DNA from: Mesoflavibacter sp037029465
GTDB lineage: Bacteria; Bacteroidota; Bacteroidia; Flavobacteriales; Flavobacteriaceae
NCBI RefSeq assembly: GCF_037029465.1
Contig: NZ_JAYMEM010000005.1
Location: 62,001 to 126,000 of the forward strand
Reading direction: 5' to 3'
DNA length: 64,000 nucleotides
Under the pieces are notes generated by a model that saw only the letters and a program-made list of their open reading frames with translations, was not told the origin of the DNA and made no database searches. Below, piece after piece: positions 9,160 through 18,216 of the stretch. A program made the position numbers and the translations under genes. Each line of letters begins with the position of its first letter. The first letter of the stretch is position 1.

Positions 9160-9813
9160 TTAAACATCCATTTCAGGTATATCACCTTCAATAATTAATG
9201 TGCCTTCAGTTGCATTTTTAATATCTTCAACAGATACTCCTGGAGCACGTTCTAGTAATTTAAAGCCTTGCTCTGTAACTTCTAAAACAGCCATATTAGT
9301 CACTATTTTTTTGACACAGCCAACACCTGTTAATGGTAAAGAACATTTTTTAAGTAATTTAGACTCTCCTGCTCTATTGGTATGCATCATAGCAACGATA
9401 ATATTTTCTGCACTTGCTACAAGATCCATTGCTCCTCCCATACCTTTTACCATTTTTCCTGGTATTTTCCAGTTTGCAATATCTCCGTTTTCAGCAACTT
9501 CCATTGCACCTAAAATGGTTAAATGTACGTGTTGACCACGAATCATAGAAAAACTCATGGCGCTATCAAAAAAACTAGCTCCTGGTAAGGTTGTAATAGT
9601 TTGTTTTCCTGCATTAATAATATCTGCATCTTCTTCACCTTCAAACGGAAATGGTCCCATACCAAGTACTCCGTTTTCACTTTGAAATTCTACTTCTATA
9701 TCGTCTCTTACAAAATTAGCCACCAAAGTTGGTATACCAATACCTAGATTAACGTAGTAACCATCTTTAACTTCTTTTGCAATGCGTTTTGCTATTCCGT
9801 TTTTATCTAACAT
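9160..9813 (-). CDS. scoB: 3-oxoacid CoA-transferase subunit B
   Basis: 217 aa, the normal length for the beta subunit of class I CoA transferases. It carries the SENG signature (QSENGVLGMG) with catalytic Glu46, which forms the glutamyl-CoA thioester, and the GIGIPTLVANF nucleotide-type loop. With subunit A it moves CoA between succinyl-CoA and acetoacetate (or another short 3-oxoacid), in ketone-body, leucine or fatty-acid catabolism in the cytoplasm. Its partner gene lies 135 bases upstream on the same strand, an unusually large gap for this pair, with a possible own -7 element at 9859. Confidence 0.92.
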   Translation of the reverse strand: MLDKNGIAKRIAKEVKDGYYVNLGIGIPTLVANFVRDDIEVEFQSENGVLGMGPFPFEGEEDADIINAGKQTITTLPGASFFDSAMSFSMIRGQHVHLTILGAMEVAENGDIANWKIPGKMVKGMGGAMDLVASAENIIVAMMHTNRAGESKLLKKCSLPLTGVGCVKKIVTNMAVLEVTEQGFKLLERAPGVSVEDIKNATEGTLIIEGDIPEMDV

Positions 9814-9858
9814 TTTTAGTTGTAAGTTATAAGTGCCTTAAATACTTAAAGTTAGGCA

Positions 9859-9866
9859 CAAAATTA
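9859..9866 (-). promoter_or_regulatory. possible -7 element upstream of scoB
   Basis: On the minus strand this reads TAATTTTG, matching the flavobacterial TAnnTTTG consensus. No TTG was found at the -33 position, so support is limited. Confidence 0.35.
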
Positions 9867-9948
9867 ATATTTAGAGTATAAAGGACTTTCTGTTAATTGA
9901 TTAATATAACTTTAGACACTTTAAATACTTTTAACTTTAGACTTATAT

Positions 9949-10653
9949 CTAACTTTTTGGTCTTACTGTACGCTGTTCTATACGTTTTTCAAAAGTTTCT
10001 CCTTTAAAAATACGTTGTACAAAAATACCTGGTATATGTATTTGATTAGGATCTAATTCTCCTGCCGGCACTAATTCTTCTACCTCAGCAACTGTAATTT
10101 TTGCTGCGCCACACATTACTGGATTAAAATTACGTGCTGTTCCTTTAAAAATAAGATTCCCTGCTTCGTCACCTTTCCATGCTTTTACAAAAGCAAAGTC
10201 GGCTTTAAAGGCATGTTCTAAGACATACATTTTACCATCAAATTCTCTGGTTTCTTTACCATCGGCAACTTCGGTACCGTAACCTGCTGGTGTATAAATA
10301 GCAGGAAAACCAGCTTGAGCTGCTCGGCATCTTTCGGCTAATGTACCTTGTGGAATAAGCTCTACATCTAATTCTCCAGACAGCATTTGTCTTTCAAATT
10401 CGTCGTTTTCTCCTACGTAAGAAGATACCATTTTTTTAATTTGCTTTTTTTGAAGTAAAAGCCCTAAGCCAAAATCGTCAACTCCTGCATTGTTAGAAAT
10501 ACAAGTCACGTTTTTCACGTTTCGTTTTACTAATTCAGCTATTGCATTTTCAGGAATTCCGCTTAACCCAAAACCACCTAACATAAAAGTCATGTTATCT
10601 TCTACACCATCTAAAGCTTCCTGAACTGTATTAACGGTTTTTTTTATCATCAT
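9949..10653 (-). CDS. scoA: 3-oxoacid CoA-transferase subunit A
   Basis: 234 aa, typical length of the alpha subunit. The class I signature is GGFGLSGIPENAI (about residues 26-38), the CoA-binding glycine-rich region, and FxGTARNFNPVMCGAAK-like blocks follow. It pairs with the B subunit encoded downstream. The most likely reaction is succinyl-CoA:3-oxoacid CoA transfer; an acetate/butyrate specificity (AtoD-like) cannot be excluded from sequence alone. The start ATG (MMIKK; a second Met directly follows) is separated from the PBP gene by a terminator hairpin, so the sco genes form their own unit. Confidence 0.92.
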   Translation of the reverse strand: MMIKKTVNTVQEALDGVEDNMTFMLGGFGLSGIPENAIAELVKRNVKNVTCISNNAGVDDFGLGLLLQKKQIKKMVSSYVGENDEFERQMLSGELDVELIPQGTLAERCRAAQAGFPAIYTPAGYGTEVADGKETREFDGKMYVLEHAFKADFAFVKAWKGDEAGNLIFKGTARNFNPVMCGAAKITVAEVEELVPAGELDPNQIHIPGIFVQRIFKGETFEKRIEQRTVRPKS

Positions 10654-10684
10654 TTAGTTTTTTAGTGGTTTAAATTTAAGAATA

Positions 10685-10716
10685 AAAAAAACCATTCTGA
10701 AAAGAATGGCTTTTAA
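10685..10716 (-). terminator. terminator of the ricT-gldH-PBP1a unit
   Basis: CCATTCT (10692-10698) and AGAATGG (10703-10709) around a GAAA loop; on the minus strand the stem is followed by a long T-run. It lies just after the PBP gene stop. Confidence 0.8.
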
Positions 10717-10735
10717 AATTTATTGTTGAAGAATT

Positions 10736-13075
10736 TTAGAATTCTAATTCGTCTGGTACGTCTTCTTCTGGCATATCTAACCCATTTGAGTTAGAGTTAT
10801 TGTCTTCTTCGTAGTTATCACAATTAACAACTATCGAAAGGTCTTTTGGTTTTTCAAATTCGTCTTTAGACACTTCTAATTCTTTGTCTTCGTAGCAGCT
10901 TTTCATGTACATTCCCCAAATTGGTAACGCCATAGAGGCGCCTTGACCGTAAGTAATGGATTTAAAATGCGCTGCTCTATCTTCTGCACCAACCCAAACT
11001 CCAGTTACTAGATTTGGTACCATACCCATAAACCAACCGTCTGATTGGTTTTGTGTAGTTCCTGTTTTTCCTGCTATTGGATTAGTAAAACCGTAAGGGT
11101 AACCAGTAATAATTTCGGTATAAACACCACTAGTTGGCATCCAAGTACGACGTAATCTTGCTCCTGATCCTTCAGTGGTTACACCTTCCATTAATTTAAC
11201 TGTTACGTATGCTGATTCTTCACTTAAAACATCTTTTGTTTCTGGAACAAATTGATATAAAACAGTATCATTTTTATCAACTATGGTAGTTACCATAACT
11301 GGTTTTGTATAAACACCTTGGTTTGCAAATGCAGAATAAGCGCCTACCATTTCATATAAACTAATATCTGGTGTTCCTAATGCGATAGATGGTACTGCTG
11401 GTATTTCTGACTCGACACCTAAATCTCTTGCTAGTTTAGCTACTGGTTCTGGACCTACTTTATCCATTAATCTAGCTGTTATAGTATTAACCGAGTTAGC
11501 TAATGCTGCTTTTAGTGTCATCTCTCCACTGTAATCTCCATCAGAATTTTTTGGTGCCCAAGCTTTTTGGTTTCCAAATTTACCAGCTTCAATAGTATAT
11601 GGTGCTTTTGGTAATTTATCACATGGTGACATATGTAACTGATTAATTGCAGTTGCATAAACAAATGGCTTAAATGTAGATCCAACTTGACGCTTACCTT
11701 GTTTTACGTGATCATATTTAAAGTGTTTATAATTCATACCACCAACCCAAGCTTTAACATGTCCGGTTTGAGGATCCATACTCATTAAACCTGGTTGTAA
11801 AAAGTGCTTGTAATAGCGCATAGAATCCATTGGTTTCATGATGGTATCTATTTCTCCTCTTTCCCAAGAGAAAATGGTCATTTCTGTTGGTTTATCAAAA
11901 GACGCTATAATTTCTTTTTCAGATTTCTTTAAATCGTACTTCATGTGTCTCCAACGTTCTGATTGTCGCATAGAACGTTGCATAAGGCTTTCAATTTCAT
12001 CTTTATCTAAATCTAAAAATGGTGCTGTTGGGTTACGGTCTGGTGTATTTTGATGAAAAAACTCTGCTTGTAATTTTTTCATGTGTTTTACAACTGCATC
12101 TTCTGCATATTTTTGCATACGCGAATCTATAGTTGTATACACCTTTAATCCGTCTTGATAAATATTGTATTTAGAACCGTCTGCTTTGTAGTTTTTCTTA
12201 TCGTTTGCCCAGTCTTTTAGAAATGCTCTAAGATATTCTCTAAAATAAGTTGCTGTACCGTCGTTGTGTGATTCTGGATTAAAGTTTAAATCAAGTTTTG
12301 TTTTTTGAAGTGAATCTTTAACTTTTTCATCTAAAACACCATAACGGGTCATTTGTGATAGAACAACATTACGTCTATTATGAACACCTTCTTCATTACG
12401 TCTTGGATTGTACAAAGAGGAATTTTTAAACATACCTACCAACATGGCTGATTCTTTAACCGTTAGCTCATTGGGTTCTTTACCAAAGTAAATTCTTGCT
12501 GCAGATCTAATACCGTCAGCATTATTACCAAAATCATAGATATTAAAATACTGAGCGATAATTTCTTCTTTAGTATACTGACGTTCTAAACGAACTGCAA
12601 TAATCCACTCTTTTACTTTTTGAATTAAACGCTCTGCAATATTTTTTGATCCTTCACCATGAAATAATTGTTTAGCTAACTGCTGAGAAATGGTACTTGC
12701 TCCACCGCTTCCTGGTTTTAAAACTGCACGTAATAATCCTCTTGCATCAATACCTGAATGATCATAATATCTAGCATCTTCTGTAGCTACTAAAGCATCT
12801 ATTAAGTTTTGAGGTAAGTCTTCATATCGTACTGGTGTACGGTTATCATTTAAATAAAATTTAGCTAATGTTTTACCGTCTGAAGAAATAATTTCGGTAG
12901 CTAAATTGGTTTCTGGGTTTTCTAATTGGGTATGGTCTGGCATTTCACCAAAAGCACCAACAGATGCTAAAAAGAATATTAAAACGATTAAAAGAATGCC
13001 TCCTAAAAAAAGCATCCAAAACCATCTAACGAATTTTTCAAAACCTGTTGTTTCTTGTTTTTTAGTTTTTGCCAT
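10736..13075 (-). CDS. class A penicillin-binding protein (PBP1a family), bifunctional peptidoglycan synthase
   Basis: 779 aa. Short cytoplasmic tail, one membrane helix (about 17-40), then a GT51 glycosyltransferase domain with catalytic Glu99 in EDARYYDH and GGASTISQQLAKQLF, followed by a transpeptidase domain with STFK (Ser466, Lys469), SVN (528-530) and KTGT (670-673). It polymerises lipid II and cross-links the stem peptides on the periplasmic face. The last about 40 residues are acidic and Asn-rich. The gene follows gldH by 10 bases and ends at the 10685 hairpin, so ricT, gldH and this gene form an operon, an arrangement typical of Flavobacteriaceae. Confidence 0.95.
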   Translation of the reverse strand: MAKTKKQETTGFEKFVRWFWMLFLGGILLIVLIFFLASVGAFGEMPDHTQLENPETNLATEIISSDGKTLAKFYLNDNRTPVRYEDLPQNLIDALVATEDARYYDHSGIDARGLLRAVLKPGSGGASTISQQLAKQLFHGEGSKNIAERLIQKVKEWIIAVRLERQYTKEEIIAQYFNIYDFGNNADGIRSAARIYFGKEPNELTVKESAMLVGMFKNSSLYNPRRNEEGVHNRRNVVLSQMTRYGVLDEKVKDSLQKTKLDLNFNPESHNDGTATYFREYLRAFLKDWANDKKNYKADGSKYNIYQDGLKVYTTIDSRMQKYAEDAVVKHMKKLQAEFFHQNTPDRNPTAPFLDLDKDEIESLMQRSMRQSERWRHMKYDLKKSEKEIIASFDKPTEMTIFSWERGEIDTIMKPMDSMRYYKHFLQPGLMSMDPQTGHVKAWVGGMNYKHFKYDHVKQGKRQVGSTFKPFVYATAINQLHMSPCDKLPKAPYTIEAGKFGNQKAWAPKNSDGDYSGEMTLKAALANSVNTITARLMDKVGPEPVAKLARDLGVESEIPAVPSIALGTPDISLYEMVGAYSAFANQGVYTKPVMVTTIVDKNDTVLYQFVPETKDVLSEESAYVTVKLMEGVTTEGSGARLRRTWMPTSGVYTEIITGYPYGFTNPIAGKTGTTQNQSDGWFMGMVPNLVTGVWVGAEDRAAHFKSITYGQGASMALPIWGMYMKSCYEDKELEVSKDEFEKPKDLSIVVNCDNYEEDNNSNSNGLDMPEEDVPDELEF

Positions 13076-13085
13076 CTATGCTTGT

Positions 13086-13568
13086 TTATTCTGTTTTTTC
13101 TATCCTAAAACCTACGTCTGTAATACCTTCTAAATTTACTACGCCATTTACATTTCCGTTTTGGCGCATGGCGTGCTGTATGTTTACTTTATATTCTCCT
13201 TTTTCTTTAAAAATAACACCTTCTTTATACCACAGCTTATTTTCTTTTACAGAAGATAATCCTTCGCCAAGCCATTCGCCATTTGGTTTCGTCATTGCGT
13301 ATTGTAAAGTGTCTGTTATTGCTTTTCCGTGAGGAAATTTCATTTCAACAATTAAATATAAATTACTGAATTTATAAGCATTGGTGTTTCTTAAATTAAC
13401 AAACAAGTTGTAAGGTTTTATGGAATCTGGCGGATTAATTTTAAAACTTACAACATCTTCTTTATTCCAAGCTGTAGACACGCTTTTATACTCGTCATAA
13501 ACAGCTTTAGAGTCGCAAGACATCACTAAAACAAATAGTAATAAAACAATTATATTATTTGTTTTCAT
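13086..13568 (-). CDS. gldH: gliding motility lipoprotein GldH
   Basis: 160 aa. Lipoprotein signal peptide with Cys18 in VLVMSC; the mature protein shows the GldH pattern (NPPDSIKPYNLFVNLRNT, PHGKAITDTLQYAM, GEWLGEG, KGEYKVNIQHAMR). GldH is an envelope lipoprotein needed for gliding in Flavobacterium, and its loss also disturbs type IX secretion components. It overlaps ricT by 14 bases and precedes PBP1a, the same order as in other flavobacteria, which supports the call. The molecular role of GldH is not known. Confidence 0.92.
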   Translation of the reverse strand: MKTNNIIVLLLFVLVMSCDSKAVYDEYKSVSTAWNKEDVVSFKINPPDSIKPYNLFVNLRNTNAYKFSNLYLIVEMKFPHGKAITDTLQYAMTKPNGEWLGEGLSSVKENKLWYKEGVIFKEKGEYKVNIQHAMRQNGNVNGVVNLEGITDVGFRIEKTE

Positions 13569-14814
13569 TATTGTTGTTTGGTTTGTTTTTGTTTGGTCGA
13601 CGTTTTTTATTTCTTCTTTTTTGATTGTTTGAGTTGCTATTAGTATTTGTATTACTATTAGCTTCTACTTTTTTTGGCTTATTACGCTTACGGTTTTTAT
13701 TAGTTTTACGTTTCTTATTGTGTTTTGGTTTATCAAAGCGTGTTAAACTATCTTGACCAACAACGTTTTCAAATTCGGTTTTAGTATCTACTGTTAGATC
13801 TGCAGCGTATTCTTCTAAGCTAGCAACTTTCTTTTTTTGTTTGTTAATTTCTATAATTTCGTTGGCTTGTTCTATGGTAATTAAGTGCCAATTCATCCAT
13901 TCGCCTTCATAAGCGTACCACATATGTCCTTTAAAAATATCTGTTTTTTGGCATACTGCTGTACCTTTTTCGGTATATAATTTTGTATCTGTTTTAGGAA
14001 ACGATTTTAAAGCATCTAAATACGCGTCTAGCTCGTAATTTAAGCAACATTTTAACTTACCGCATTGACCAGCTAATTTTAACGGATTAAGTGATAATTG
14101 CTGGTAACGCGCTGCACTTGTACTTACCGATCTAAAATCTGTTAACCACGTAGAGCAGCATAACTCACGACCACAAGAACCTATACCACCAAGTCTTGAA
14201 GCTTCTTGACGAAAGCCAACTTGTTTCATCTCTATTCTTATTCTAAACTCTTTAGCGTATACTTTAATTAGCTCTCTAAAATCTACACGTTCTTCAGCAG
14301 TGTAATAAAAGGTTGCTTTGCTTGCATCACCTTGAAATTCGATATCAGAGATTTTCATTTTTAGATTTAAATCTATAGCAAATTGACGCGCTTTAACCTT
14401 CATTGGTTCTTCACGGTCTCTTGCTTCACTCCAAATATCTATATCTTTTTGTGATGCTTTACGGTAGATTTTTAAGACATCGTTTTTGGTATCTACTTTC
14501 TTGCGTTTTATTTGTACACGCACTAGTTCTCCCGTAAGGGTAACCATACCAATATCGTGACCAGATTGTGCTTGAGTAGCTACAATATCTCCAATACTAA
14601 GCGTTAAGTTTTCGGTATTTTTATAGTAGTGTTTACGTCCGTTTTTAAAACGTACTTCTACCCAATCAAAAGGTTCTTCTCCGTTAGGCAAAGACATGTT
14701 TGCTAACCAATCAAAAACCGTTAATTTATTGCAACTATCTGTACCACACGTTCCGTTATTTTTACAACCTTTAGGCTGTCCATCCTTTCCTGTAGCGCAA
14801 CTTTGACAAGCCAT
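13555..14814 (-). CDS. ricT: RicT/PSP1 family regulatory iron-sulfur protein
   Basis: 419 aa. The PSP1 core (about 60-310) carries Cys pairs in GSCGRELCC and GQCGKLKCC, the region that binds Fe-S clusters in the RicAFT complex; a further Cys cluster is at the N-terminus (CQSCATGKDGQPKGC). In Bacillus, RicT works with RicA/RicF to direct RNase Y mRNA processing; in Bacteroidota only RicT is usual, so the partner set is unknown. The last about 60 residues are a low-complexity Lys/Arg/Asn tail that could contact RNA. It starts the operon with gldH, whose start lies inside its 3' end. Confidence 0.9.
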   Translation of the reverse strand: MACQSCATGKDGQPKGCKNNGTCGTDSCNKLTVFDWLANMSLPNGEEPFDWVEVRFKNGRKHYYKNTENLTLSIGDIVATQAQSGHDIGMVTLTGELVRVQIKRKKVDTKNDVLKIYRKASQKDIDIWSEARDREEPMKVKARQFAIDLNLKMKISDIEFQGDASKATFYYTAEERVDFRELIKVYAKEFRIRIEMKQVGFRQEASRLGGIGSCGRELCCSTWLTDFRSVSTSAARYQQLSLNPLKLAGQCGKLKCCLNYELDAYLDALKSFPKTDTKLYTEKGTAVCQKTDIFKGHMWYAYEGEWMNWHLITIEQANEIIEINKQKKKVASLEEYAADLTVDTKTEFENVVGQDSLTRFDKPKHNKKRKTNKNRKRNKPKKVEANSNTNTNSNSNNQKRRNKKRRPNKNKPNNNNENK

Positions 14815-14879
14815 ACTATTTTATGTATATATTGAATCTAAAGGAGTTAGCTTTAGATGACGATTAATAATTTGTAGCT

Positions 14880-14899
14880 TTTTCCGCTTTCGCGGAAAA
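14880..14899 (-). repeat. 20-nt palindrome, copy 2
   Basis: Read on the minus strand: TTTTCCGC, GAAA loop, GCGGAAAA, a perfect 8-bp stem preceded by TCA. It lies in the gap between the ferredoxin gene and ricT, about 68 bases after the ferredoxin stop. Confidence 0.88.
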
Positions 14900-14966
14900 T
14901 GAGCCACTTCAATTTGTAAAGATAAGATTATTCTTATGACTTTAAAATAATAAAATTTAGGCGTTT

Positions 14967-15197
14967 TTAAATGTCTTTTACCGAAATTATATTTACCGGA
15001 CATGCTTTTGAAGCTTCAGTACAAGGTTCTAAAATTTCGTAATCGTTAGATTTTAGGGTAAAAAAACCTTTCCTGTCGGTTGAATGTAACAACACGGTTT
15101 TACCGTCTTTTTTTGACATCCTAAACTGATTTGGTGCCAACTCTACACAGTAATTACAGCCAATACACTTGTTTCTTTGTAAGGTAACAACAACCAT
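14967..15197 (-). CDS. small 4Fe-4S ferredoxin
   Basis: 76 aa. Cluster ligands are in CIGCNYC near the N-terminus and a single distal Cys in ACPVNI, which fits a monocluster bacterial ferredoxin; another Cys (EPC) lies nearby. It is a soluble electron carrier. Its start overlaps the stop of the U32-family gene (position 15197), and the U32 protein itself follows the rhodanese hydroxylase gene after 4 bases, so translation of all three is probably coupled. The inferred job is to feed electrons to, or maintain the Fe-S centre of, the TrhP homologue. Confidence 0.88.
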   Translation of the reverse strand: MVVVTLQRNKCIGCNYCVELAPNQFRMSKKDGKTVLLHSTDRKGFFTLKSNDYEILEPCTEASKACPVNIISVKDI

Positions 15198-16441
15198 TAA
15201 GCTTCTACTTTATTTTCTACAATTTTATAAAGTTTGTCTGATGGTCTTACTCTAAACTCTAACGGAATGGTGATTGAGTCTCCTTTTGTTCCTTTTTCTA
15301 AAGCTTGGTCATTAACCAACATTTCTTTAAGCTCAAACTCTTTTGCGCCTGTTGTTGGACCAGTAATTAACAAAGTGTCACCTAATGATAAATCGTACGC
15401 TTCAATTTTAAATTCACCAATTTTAGCTTTTGGATAAAAATGAACGCCTTTACCAATATACACCTTCTTTTGCGTTGCGTGCGAGCCTGAACCTTTACTC
15501 CATTCGCCTAATTTTTGACCTAAATAGTAACCACTCCAAAAACCACGATTGTAGACTTTTTCTAACTCTTGCATCCAACCAATTACTTTGTCTTTATCGT
15601 AAGTGCCATTTTCTACACTATCAATTGCATCTCGGTAACACTTGATGACTCTAGCCACATATTCTGGTGCACGACCACGACCTTCAATTTTTAAAACTTT
15701 GATTCCAGCATCTGCTACTTGGTCTAAAAAGTCGATAGTACAAAGGTCTTTTGGTGACATGATATACTCGTTATCCAATTCCATTTCAAAACCAGTTTCT
15801 TGATCGATAACGGTATATTTTTTTCGGCAATTTTGTTTGCAAGCACCACGATTTGCAGATGAGTTATGCGAGTGTAAACTCATATAACACTTACCAGAAA
15901 CCGCCATACATAACGCACCGTGACCAAAAATTTCAATCTCTACTAAACGACCTGATGGTCCTTTAATTTGTTCTTTTTCAATTTGATCTGTAATGTGTTT
16001 TACTTGGCGTAAACTAAGCTCTCTACTTAACACCATTGTATCTGCAAACATAGCGTAAAACTTAACCGTTTCGATGTTTGTGATATTAATTTGTGTTGAA
16101 ATATGAACTTCCATACCCAACTCTCTAGCTACAGCAATTACCGCTTGATCCATTGCGATTACGGCGGTAATATTAGCTTCTTTCGCTCTTTTTACCAAGG
16201 TTTTTACGATAGATAAATCGTGATCGTAAATAATAGTATTAAGCGTTAGGTAAGTTCTTACGTTTTTGGCTTGACAACGTTTAGAGATTTCTTCTAAATC
16301 GTCTAAAGTGAAATTAATAGACGCACGAGCACGCATATTTAGTTGCTCTACACCAAAATAAACCGAGTCTGCACCATTATCTAAAGCCGCTTGCAAGGAT
16401 TCAAAATTTCCTGCAGGCGCCATTAATTCTATCTTTTGCAT
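15197..16441 (-). CDS. trhP: TrhP-like U32 family protein, tRNA U34 hydroxylation
   Basis: 414 aa, typical of the YegQ/YrrO group. It begins IELMAPAGNFESLQAALDNGAD and holds the U32 Cys signature (GKCYMSLHSHNSSANRGAC, then KQNC) that binds an Fe-S cluster, plus a C-terminal beta domain. In E. coli and Bacillus the U32 proteins TrhP/YrrNO make 5-hydroxyuridine at tRNA position 34 using prephenate as hydroxyl source. The genomic pairing here with the O2-dependent enzyme TrhO supports a tRNA role rather than the old 'collagenase/peptidase' label. Expressed from the trhO promoter. Confidence 0.88.
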   Translation of the reverse strand: MQKIELMAPAGNFESLQAALDNGADSVYFGVEQLNMRARASINFTLDDLEEISKRCQAKNVRTYLTLNTIIYDHDLSIVKTLVKRAKEANITAVIAMDQAVIAVARELGMEVHISTQINITNIETVKFYAMFADTMVLSRELSLRQVKHITDQIEKEQIKGPSGRLVEIEIFGHGALCMAVSGKCYMSLHSHNSSANRGACKQNCRKKYTVIDQETGFEMELDNEYIMSPKDLCTIDFLDQVADAGIKVLKIEGRGRAPEYVARVIKCYRDAIDSVENGTYDKDKVIGWMQELEKVYNRGFWSGYYLGQKLGEWSKGSGSHATQKKVYIGKGVHFYPKAKIGEFKIEAYDLSLGDTLLITGPTTGAKEFELKEMLVNDQALEKGTKGDSITIPLEFRVRPSDKLYKIVENKVEA

Positions 16442-16445
16442 CGTA

Positions 16446-17519
16446 CTAATCTTGTTTACTTTTTAGGGTTTCAAAAATATTACGCAAGTCTTTTTTATAT
16501 GGTAAATGGTCTGCTCGTCCTTTTTTAAAGATGTCGTTACTATTTCCTTGTCCTTTACGTAATGCTTTTTGCTCTTCGTAAGGCAGTGCGTTTATTTCTT
16601 TACAAGTTGAAGAACAACAATTGTCCATTTCAGCTTTACAATCGTCACATTGAATGAATAGTAAATGACAAGCATCATTTGCACAGTTTACGTGTGTATC
16701 ACAAGGTTTACCGCATTGGTGGCATTGTGCAATAACATCGTCACTAATTTTTTCTGAACGACGCTCGTCAAACACAAAATTCTTTCCTATAAACTTATTT
16801 TCTAAAGCTTTTTCGTTGACTTGTCTTGTGTATTCTATAATTCCGCCGTCAAGTTGATAAACGTTTTTAAACCCTTTGTGTTTAAAATAGGCGCTGGCTT
16901 TTTCACAACGAATACCACCAGTACAATACATCACTAATTTTTTGTCTTCTTTGTGTGCTTTTAAATCGTCTTCTATAATATCTAAAGATTCTCTAAAGGT
17001 ATCTACATCTGGCGTTACGGCGTTTTTAAAGTGACCTATTTCGCTTTCGTAGTGGTTACGCATATCTACTAATACCGTGTTTTCGTCTTCGATTAAATCG
17101 TTAAACATTTCGGCATTAACGTGTATTCCTTTGTTGGTCACGTCAAAAGTATCGTCGTTTAATCCATCGGCAACAATCTTATCACGAACCTTAACTTTTA
17201 GTTTTAAAAAAGACATATTGTCTTGCTCTACAGCAATGTTAAGTCTAACATTTTCTAAAAAGTCAATACTGTCTAAATGAGTTTTGAAGTTTTCAAAATT
17301 TTCGGCAGGAAGCGATAATTGAGCATTGATACCTTCGGTAGCGACGTAAATTCGACCTAAAACATCTAAACTGTTCCATTTAATAAACAGTCGGTCTCTA
17401 AATTCTTGTGGATTGCTAATGCGCGCATATTTGTAAAAAGACAAAGTAAGACGTTCTTTACCTGCTTTTTCAATAAGTTCTGCACGTTCATTAGCGCTTA
17501 ATTTGTTGTACAGTTGCAT
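16446..17519 (-). CDS. trhO: TrhO, O2-dependent tRNA uridine(34) hydroxylase (rhodanese domain)
   Basis: 357 aa, close to E. coli YceA/TrhO. An N-terminal acylphosphatase-like domain (about 1-115) precedes a rhodanese domain with catalytic Cys199 in YCTGGIRCEK. The C-terminal region is Cys-rich (CHQC, CANDAC, CDDC, CCSSTC), probably binding zinc. The enzyme hydroxylates the wobble uridine of tRNAs that later receive cmo5U/mo5U modifications. It is the first gene of a unit with trhP (4-base gap) and the ferredoxin, preceded by the strongest minus-strand promoter of the region at 17555-17584. Confidence 0.92.
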   Translation of the reverse strand: MQLYNKLSANERAELIEKAGKERLTLSFYKYARISNPQEFRDRLFIKWNSLDVLGRIYVATEGINAQLSLPAENFENFKTHLDSIDFLENVRLNIAVEQDNMSFLKLKVKVRDKIVADGLNDDTFDVTNKGIHVNAEMFNDLIEDENTVLVDMRNHYESEIGHFKNAVTPDVDTFRESLDIIEDDLKAHKEDKKLVMYCTGGIRCEKASAYFKHKGFKNVYQLDGGIIEYTRQVNEKALENKFIGKNFVFDERRSEKISDDVIAQCHQCGKPCDTHVNCANDACHLLFIQCDDCKAEMDNCCSSTCKEINALPYEEQKALRKGQGNSNDIFKKGRADHLPYKKDLRNIFETLKSKQD

Positions 17520-17554
17520 GCTATACTTACGTTTTAAGAGTTAATAAATCGGTG

Positions 17555-17584
17555 CAAAGGTAGAATTTAAAATGGGTATTGCAA
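17555..17584 (-). promoter_or_regulatory. promoter of trhO-trhP-ferredoxin
   Basis: Minus-strand TTG (17584-17582), 19-base spacer, TACCTTTG (17562-17555): a full match to the flavobacterial sigma-A consensus TTG-N19-TAnnTTTG, 35 bases from the ATG. Confidence 0.8.
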
Positions 17585-17644
17585 GATTAAAGGCTGTATT
17601 TTGGTATTAATTTTTTGAAAAACAAACACTTAAAATTTAAAAAG

Positions 17645-17680
17645 AAAAAAGTCCTTTGTTTTTTTACAAAGGACTTTATA
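17645..17680 (-). terminator. terminator after lipoprotein gene 17697, twin A
   Basis: GTCCTTTG and CAAAGGAC arms with flanking A and T runs. The hairpin with its flanks is almost identical to the one at 18217. Confidence 0.85.
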
Positions 17681-17696
17681 TAGTACACAAGAATTT

Positions 17697-18158
17697 TTAA
17701 TTTAAAGAATCTTTATTCTTAACATTTAACTTAACATTTTTTTCAATTAAACTATCTAAAAACTTTGAGCCATCATCAACATTAGTAATATCTATGCCTT
17801 GTTTAGGTTTTTTACTTCTGTCTAGTTCTATATTTGGGTTTTTGTCATTCCTAAAGATATACTCTAATTCTAACATTACTAGTAATTCCTTTTTTGTATA
17901 CCTTTTTTGGTAAAAAGAATCTAATCTACGTTCTAACCGTTCTGGTTTTACAGAGTTTTTCAAAGATTTTGACAACAAGAACAAAACAGAATCTTCTTTT
18001 TTTATTTGTCTTAATTGGTTTTTACTAATATCTAATTCTTTATTGACTAAGACCATACTTTTTCTTTCCTCTTTAATTGATTTGAAAGGTTGCACAGGCT
18101 TACAATTGATAAAGAATAATACCAAAATAATATAAGAAAATTGTTCGTTGTATTTCAT
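17697..18158 (-). CDS. uncharacterised lipoprotein
   Basis: The ATG at 18158 is preferred; the longer frame starts with TTG at 18182 and adds only eight residues before the signal peptide. From that ATG the protein has 153 aa: a hydrophobic stretch (YIILVLFFINC) ends in a Cys as in Bacteroidota lipoproteins. The mature part is charged and helical, with a segment RLERRLDSFYQKRYTKKELL and a Lys/Asn-rich end. I recognise no family. It is a single-gene unit between two near-identical terminators (17645 and 18217). The periplasmic or outer-membrane location is inferred from the lipobox only. Confidence 0.6.
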   Translation of the reverse strand: MKYNEQFSYIILVLFFINCKPVQPFKSIKEERKSMVLVNKELDISKNQLRQIKKEDSVLFLLSKSLKNSVKPERLERRLDSFYQKRYTKKELLVMLELEYIFRNDKNPNIELDRSKKPKQGIDITNVDDGSKFLDSLIEKNVKLNVKNKDSLN

Positions 18159-18216
18159 TAAAATAAATGAGTAATCCTTCAATACGTTACAAATAAAAGA
18201 AATATTTTTCTATAAA

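Noticed and set aside
14821..15003. 60-codon frame between ricT and ferredoxin on the minus strand
   Set aside because: It overlaps the ferredoxin 3' end in another frame and is built partly from the palindrome; basic, without domain pattern.
15234..15645. Plus-strand open frames over trhP
   Set aside because: They mirror the real gene on the other strand and have no start context or family pattern.
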